24,138 nucleotides of DNA from a virus. This document shows positions 20,587 through 24,138 of this stretch, piece after piece. The translations under genes and the position numbers were made by a program. Positions within the stretch are counted from its first letter, which is position 1. Each line of letters starts with the position of its first letter. Below the pieces are notes generated by a model that saw nothing but the letters and a program-made list of their open reading frames with translations, had not been told where the DNA came from and did not search any database. The stretch is from IMG/VR virus record IMGVR_UViG_3300033987_000046, positions 1 to 24,138 of that record; one strand, written 5' to 3'.

Positions 20587-22302
20587 ATGCTGAAGAAGGA
20601 GTTGATACAATATAGCGAAGACGTCATAAGTGGCAAAATTGTTGCATGTCAAAAACACAAGTGGGCTTGTGAGAGGTTTTTGAAAGATATAGAAAGAGAG
20701 GGAACTGAAGAGTTCCCTTTTATTTTTGATGAGGCAAAGGCAGAAAGATTCCTTGAGTGGATGAGGTTGTTTAAACATACCAAAGGGGTTTTGGCAGGAC
20801 AGCACATAGAACCGCACATAACACAAAAGTTCGTCTTTGGTAACATCTATGGTTGGGTTCACAAGGATACGGGATTGAGAAGGTTTAAAAAAGCATATTG
20901 GCAGGTTGCGAAGAAAAACGCAAAGTCTCAGAGCCTTGCGTGTGTGGCAAGCTATGAGGCTATGGCTTTTGGTGAGCCGATGGCTGAGGTTTATATTGGG
21001 GCCACGAAAACAGAGCAAAGCAAAATAGTATGGAATGAAGTAAAAGCACAGTTGGAGCGGTGCGAATATCTAAAAGGGAAATATAGAGTTGCTTATGGGA
21101 AAATAGAACATCTGAAAAGTGGCTCTGTAATAGTACCTCTTTCTAAAGAAGGCCGGAAAACTGGCGATGGCTTAAATGTGCAATGTGGGATTATTGACGA
21201 GTATCATGCACATCCCACAAGCGAAATTTACGACGTGCTTGTTTCAGGCATGGCAGCAAGGCCACAGCCATTGCTTATGGTAATTACAACAGCAGGGTTT
21301 GATTTAAACAATCCGTGTTATGCGGTTGAGTATAAATATGCGTCAAAAATAATTGATCCTAACAGCCCGATTGAAAATGATGAGTATTTTGTGATGATTA
21401 ACGAGTTAGACAAGGATGATGACATTAAGGACGAGGCGGTTTGGGTAAAAGCAAATCCAATTTTGTGCAGTTATGAAGAAGGCTTAAATTTCTTGCGAGG
21501 CGAGTTTAAAGCTGCTTTGGATGTTCCAGAGAAGATGCGAAACTTCTTAACGAAGAACATGGATGTTTGGGTAGACATGAAAGAAAGTGGTTACATGGAT
21601 ATGAGTAAATGGGCAAAAAGTGGAAGAAGTTTGAAAGACTTTGAAGGCTTTGAAGGGAGAGAATGCTATATTGGAGTTGACCTGTCGGCAAAGATAGACT
21701 TAACAAGTGTAGGCTTTGTTTTTCCTAATGCTGATGGTTCATATATTGTATTTTCTCATAGCTTTATACCAGAAGAAACGCTACAAGCAAAAACAAAAAC
21801 AGATAAAGTTCCTTACGACTTATGGGTCAAACAAGGCTGGATAACAGTAACAGACGGTGCGGTTGTAGATTATGAGTATGTCAAAGTGCACATCAAGGAA
21901 GTTATTGCGAAATATAATCTTAAACCCGTCATGATTTGTTACGACCCCTGGAATGCCAGCCAGTTTGCTCAAGACATGGAAAAAGAAGGTTTTGTGATGG
22001 TGGAGATAAGGCAGGGGATAAGAACGCTTGGCGAGGCGACAAAGGACTTTAGAGAGAAGGTTTACCAAGGCAAGATAATTCACAACAACAATCCGGTACT
22101 CACTTGGGCTGTTGGTAATGCTGCTGTTAGGTCAGATGCGAATGAAAATATTATGCTTGACAAAAGCAAAAGCTCGGAGAGGATTGACCCCATAGCTGCA
22201 ATCATTAATGCGTACAGCCAGGCAATGAAAAGACAGGCTTATAAAGTTGACATAAATAAATACGCAGACATTGAGTTTTTAACGAAGCTATGGGGCTTAT
22301 AA
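20587..22302 (+). CDS. terL: Large terminase subunit, HK97 type
   Basis: A 571-residue motor-nuclease. The ATPase half has a Walker A-like VAKKNAKSQ (107-115), the coupling region VYIGATKTEQSKIVW and Walker B GIIDEYH (201-207). The nuclease half starts at GVDLSAKID (363-371), whose Asp 365 and 371 would bind metal, and continues with a DPWNASQF motif. It translocates DNA into proheads and cuts concatemers. It starts 17 bp after terS. Length is usual for the family. Confidence 0.96.
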   Translation: MLKKELIQYSEDVISGKIVACQKHKWACERFLKDIEREGTEEFPFIFDEAKAERFLEWMRLFKHTKGVLAGQHIEPHITQKFVFGNIYGWVHKDTGLRRFKKAYWQVAKKNAKSQSLACVASYEAMAFGEPMAEVYIGATKTEQSKIVWNEVKAQLERCEYLKGKYRVAYGKIEHLKSGSVIVPLSKEGRKTGDGLNVQCGIIDEYHAHPTSEIYDVLVSGMAARPQPLLMVITTAGFDLNNPCYAVEYKYASKIIDPNSPIENDEYFVMINELDKDDDIKDEAVWVKANPILCSYEEGLNFLRGEFKAALDVPEKMRNFLTKNMDVWVDMKESGYMDMSKWAKSGRSLKDFEGFEGRECYIGVDLSAKIDLTSVGFVFPNADGSYIVFSHSFIPEETLQAKTKTDKVPYDLWVKQGWITVTDGAVVDYEYVKVHIKEVIAKYNLKPVMICYDPWNASQFAQDMEKEGFVMVEIRQGIRTLGEATKDFREKVYQGKIIHNNNPVLTWAVGNAAVRSDANENIMLDKSKSSERIDPIAAIINAYSQAMKRQAYKVDINKYADIEFLTKLWGL

Positions 22303-22322
22303 GGAAAGGCAGGTGAAAACAT

Positions 22323-23567
22323 GTGACAATTCTAGAAAAGATAAAGTCGATTTTTATAAGAAGGCCCAAGAATCAAACGTTAACCCTCAACGAGGACGAT
22401 GAATTAATTTTACAGGCTCTCGGCATTTCGCCAAGCGATTATGTCGGCAAGAACTCACTTAAGATAGCAACCGTCTTTGCGTGTATCAGAATTTTGAGCG
22501 AAGGCATTGCAAAGTTCCCCTTGAAGATATACCAAGACCAGGGCGGTAAGCGAAAAGCAGTAGACCATTATCTTTATCCGTTGCTGAAATTGAGACCGAA
22601 TCCTTACATGACAGCTTTTGATTTTTGGAAATGTGTAGAAGCACAGCGCAATACTTATGGCAACGCATTTGTGTGGCTTGAAATGCCTGCAAGGGGGCGA
22701 AATGCAGGCAGAATAACTGCTTTGTGGCCGTTGGATGCGAATAAAGTCCAAATTTGGATTGATGATAAGGGCATTTTTAGCACACAAAGCCGAATTTTCT
22801 ATGTATTTACGGATAATTTAGGCAATCAATATAAGCTTTTGCCCGATGAAATCCTGCATTTTAAGGGATTTTCTTTGGACGGAATAGCTGGTATTAGCCC
22901 TCTGGAATACCTCAGGCGAACGGTTGAAAATGCTGGTAATGCTGAAGAGTTTTTAAACAAATCACTCAAGGGTGGTATGACTGTCAAGGGAATAGTGCAT
23001 TACATCGGCGATTTAAACCCTGAAGCAGAGCAAAAATTCAGGGAAAAGTTTGAACAGATGGCAAACGGGCTGCACAATGCCAACAGAATAGCCTTGCTGC
23101 CCATTGGTTATCAATTTCAGCCCATTAGTTTAACTATGGCAGATGCACAATTTATCGAAAATACCCAGCTTACCATCAAGCAAATAGCTTCAGCTTTTGG
23201 GATAAAAAATCATCAGCTTAACGACCTGGATAGGGCCACGCACACAAACATATATGAGCAGCAAAGAGAATTTTATATCGATACCTTGCTGCCAATTTTG
23301 ACGATGTATGAGCAAGAAATGACTTACAAGCTTTTTGTAGATAGCGAGATAGAACAAGGCTATTATGTGAAGTTTAATGTTGATGCAGTATTGAGAGCAG
23401 ACCTTAAAACACGGTATGAGGCATATCAAAAAGCAATACAAAGCGGTTTTCTGACTCCAAATGAGGTAAGAGAGATGGAAGAAAGAGAACCTATGCCGGG
23501 AGGTGACAGGTTGCTTATAAATGGCAACATGATGCCAATCGAAATGGCTGGCCAACAGTACATGTGA
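22323..23567 (+). CDS. Portal protein, HK97 type
   Basis: A 414-residue portal of the HK97 family. Typical stretches are LKIATVFACIRILSEGIAKFPLKIY, the PLLKLRPNPYMTAFDFWKC region, LHFKGFSLDGIAGISPLEYLRRT and the C-terminal IKQIASAFGIKNHQLNDL..ATHTNIYEQQREF. It forms the dodecameric ring at one capsid vertex through which terminase loads DNA. GTG 22323 follows GGCAGGTG. Length is normal. Confidence 0.95.
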   Translation: MTILEKIKSIFIRRPKNQTLTLNEDDELILQALGISPSDYVGKNSLKIATVFACIRILSEGIAKFPLKIYQDQGGKRKAVDHYLYPLLKLRPNPYMTAFDFWKCVEAQRNTYGNAFVWLEMPARGRNAGRITALWPLDANKVQIWIDDKGIFSTQSRIFYVFTDNLGNQYKLLPDEILHFKGFSLDGIAGISPLEYLRRTVENAGNAEEFLNKSLKGGMTVKGIVHYIGDLNPEAEQKFREKFEQMANGLHNANRIALLPIGYQFQPISLTMADAQFIENTQLTIKQIASAFGIKNHQLNDLDRATHTNIYEQQREFYIDTLLPILTMYEQEMTYKLFVDSEIEQGYYVKFNVDAVLRADLKTRYEAYQKAIQSGFLTPNEVREMEEREPMPGGDRLLINGNMMPIEMAGQQYM

Positions 23568-23589
23568 TTTGAAAGGAGGTGAAAGGGGC

Positions 23590-24138
23590 ATGAGAAAGTT
23601 TTGGGTTTTTAATAAGCTCAAAGAAAACGAAGCAGAGCTTTTGCTTTATGGCCCGATTGGAGATGAAATGTCTTGGGGGGATGAAATTACACCTAAAAAG
23701 TTTAAAGAAGATTTGGAGGCTTTAGGGGATATTGAGACGTTAAATATTTATATTAACAGCGAAGGCGGAGATGTATTCGCAGGACAGGCAATATATTCAA
23801 TCTTGAAAAGGCATAAGGCACAAAAGATTGTCTATGTTGATGGTTTAGCTGCGAGCATTGCCTCTGTAATCGCAATGGCAGGGGATTTAGTTGTTATGCC
23901 CAAAAATGCAATGATGATGATTCACAATCCCTGGACTATTGCGGCGGGCAATGCAAATGATTTTAGAAAGGTTGCTGACGATTTAGACAAAATAAGGGAG
24001 AGTTTAATTGTAGCCTATCAAAGCAAATCAAATCTTTCTAGAGAAAAAATTATAAAGTTAATGGACGCTGAAACTTGGATGACGGCGGAGGAAGCTGTTG
24101 AATACGGATTTGCTGACGAGATAGAACAAGAAAAACAG
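23590..24138 (+). CDS. ClpP-like prohead protease (partial, runs off the right end)
   Basis: The first 183 codons of a head-maturation protease. GLAASIASVIAMAG places the nucleophile at Ser 89 and MIHNPW the His at 112, as in ClpP-type S14 phage proteases; the acidic third residue is not certain. Residues 53-64 (IYINSEGGDVFA) form the oxyanion-hole strand. It cleaves scaffold and capsid precursors during head assembly. AAAGGAGGTG precedes ATG 23590. The frame is still open at the last base. Confidence 0.93.
   Translation, partial: MRKFWVFNKLKENEAELLLYGPIGDEMSWGDEITPKKFKEDLEALGDIETLNIYINSEGGDVFAGQAIYSILKRHKAQKIVYVDGLAASIASVIAMAGDLVVMPKNAMMMIHNPWTIAAGNANDFRKVADDLDKIRESLIVAYQSKSNLSREKIIKLMDAETWMTAEEAVEYGFADEIEQEKQ

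Overview
The window is a stretch of a tailed bacteriophage or prophage of the HK97-like siphovirus type. The host is probably a Bacillota (Firmicutes) bacterium, most likely a clostridium. The evidence is AAAGGAGG-type ribosome sites, frequent TTG and GTG starts, A-rich coding sequence, and a DUF1492/RinA-ArpU-like late regulator next to P27-type and HK97-type packaging genes. Every supported gene lies on the + strand. No integrase or lysogeny repressor is visible, so temperate or lytic lifestyle cannot be decided here. No homology search was run: family names are recognised from motifs and context.

Layout. 1-361: tail of an upstream gene, three rho-independent terminators, a promoter that would make a very short RNA, and a strong early promoter embedded in an inverted-repeat operator. 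368-3894: early genes of unknown function, three of them preceded by related pseudoknot-rich leader RNAs, followed by a tightly coupled set of small DNA-binding proteins and a BRO-type antirepressor. 3895-4542: structured non-coding leaders and two very small genes, one a single-pass membrane protein. 4543-10545: replication module with an SNF2-type helicase, a tRNA-like RNA, zinc-ribbon and coiled-coil proteins, a candidate single-strand-binding protein with an SSB-like acidic tail, and a primase-DUF927 helicase. 10546-10868: an iteron-like array with a DnaA box and an AT-rich core, a likely origin. 10869-14534: small accessory genes (VRR-NUC nuclease, Lar-like protein, dATP/dGTP diphosphohydrolase, zinc ribbons, membrane proteins).

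14524-18202 is the most notable segment: a complete type IV-B-like CRISPR-Cas operon (csf1, cas11-like, csf2/cas7, csf3/cas5, cysH-like) with no CRISPR array, no cas6, no cas1/cas2 and no DinG in view. It is sandwiched between a truncated and an intact copy of the start of the late regulator gene, which looks like the scar of a cargo insertion. A gene-free, G-rich, repeat-bearing tract of about 280 bp lies directly upstream of csf1 and is a candidate source of the non-CRISPR RNA such a complex could carry.

18199-24138: late regulator, a likely activator-dependent late promoter with three TGGCAGA repeats, a self-contained DUF4352 moron with its own promoter and terminator, then HNH nuclease, probable cos region, small and large terminase, portal and the start of a ClpP-like prohead protease that runs off the window. 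In outline, the early operator-controlled promoter drives regulation and replication, the RinA/ArpU-like protein then turns on packaging and head genes, and the type IV-B module is expressed with and translationally coupled to that switch.
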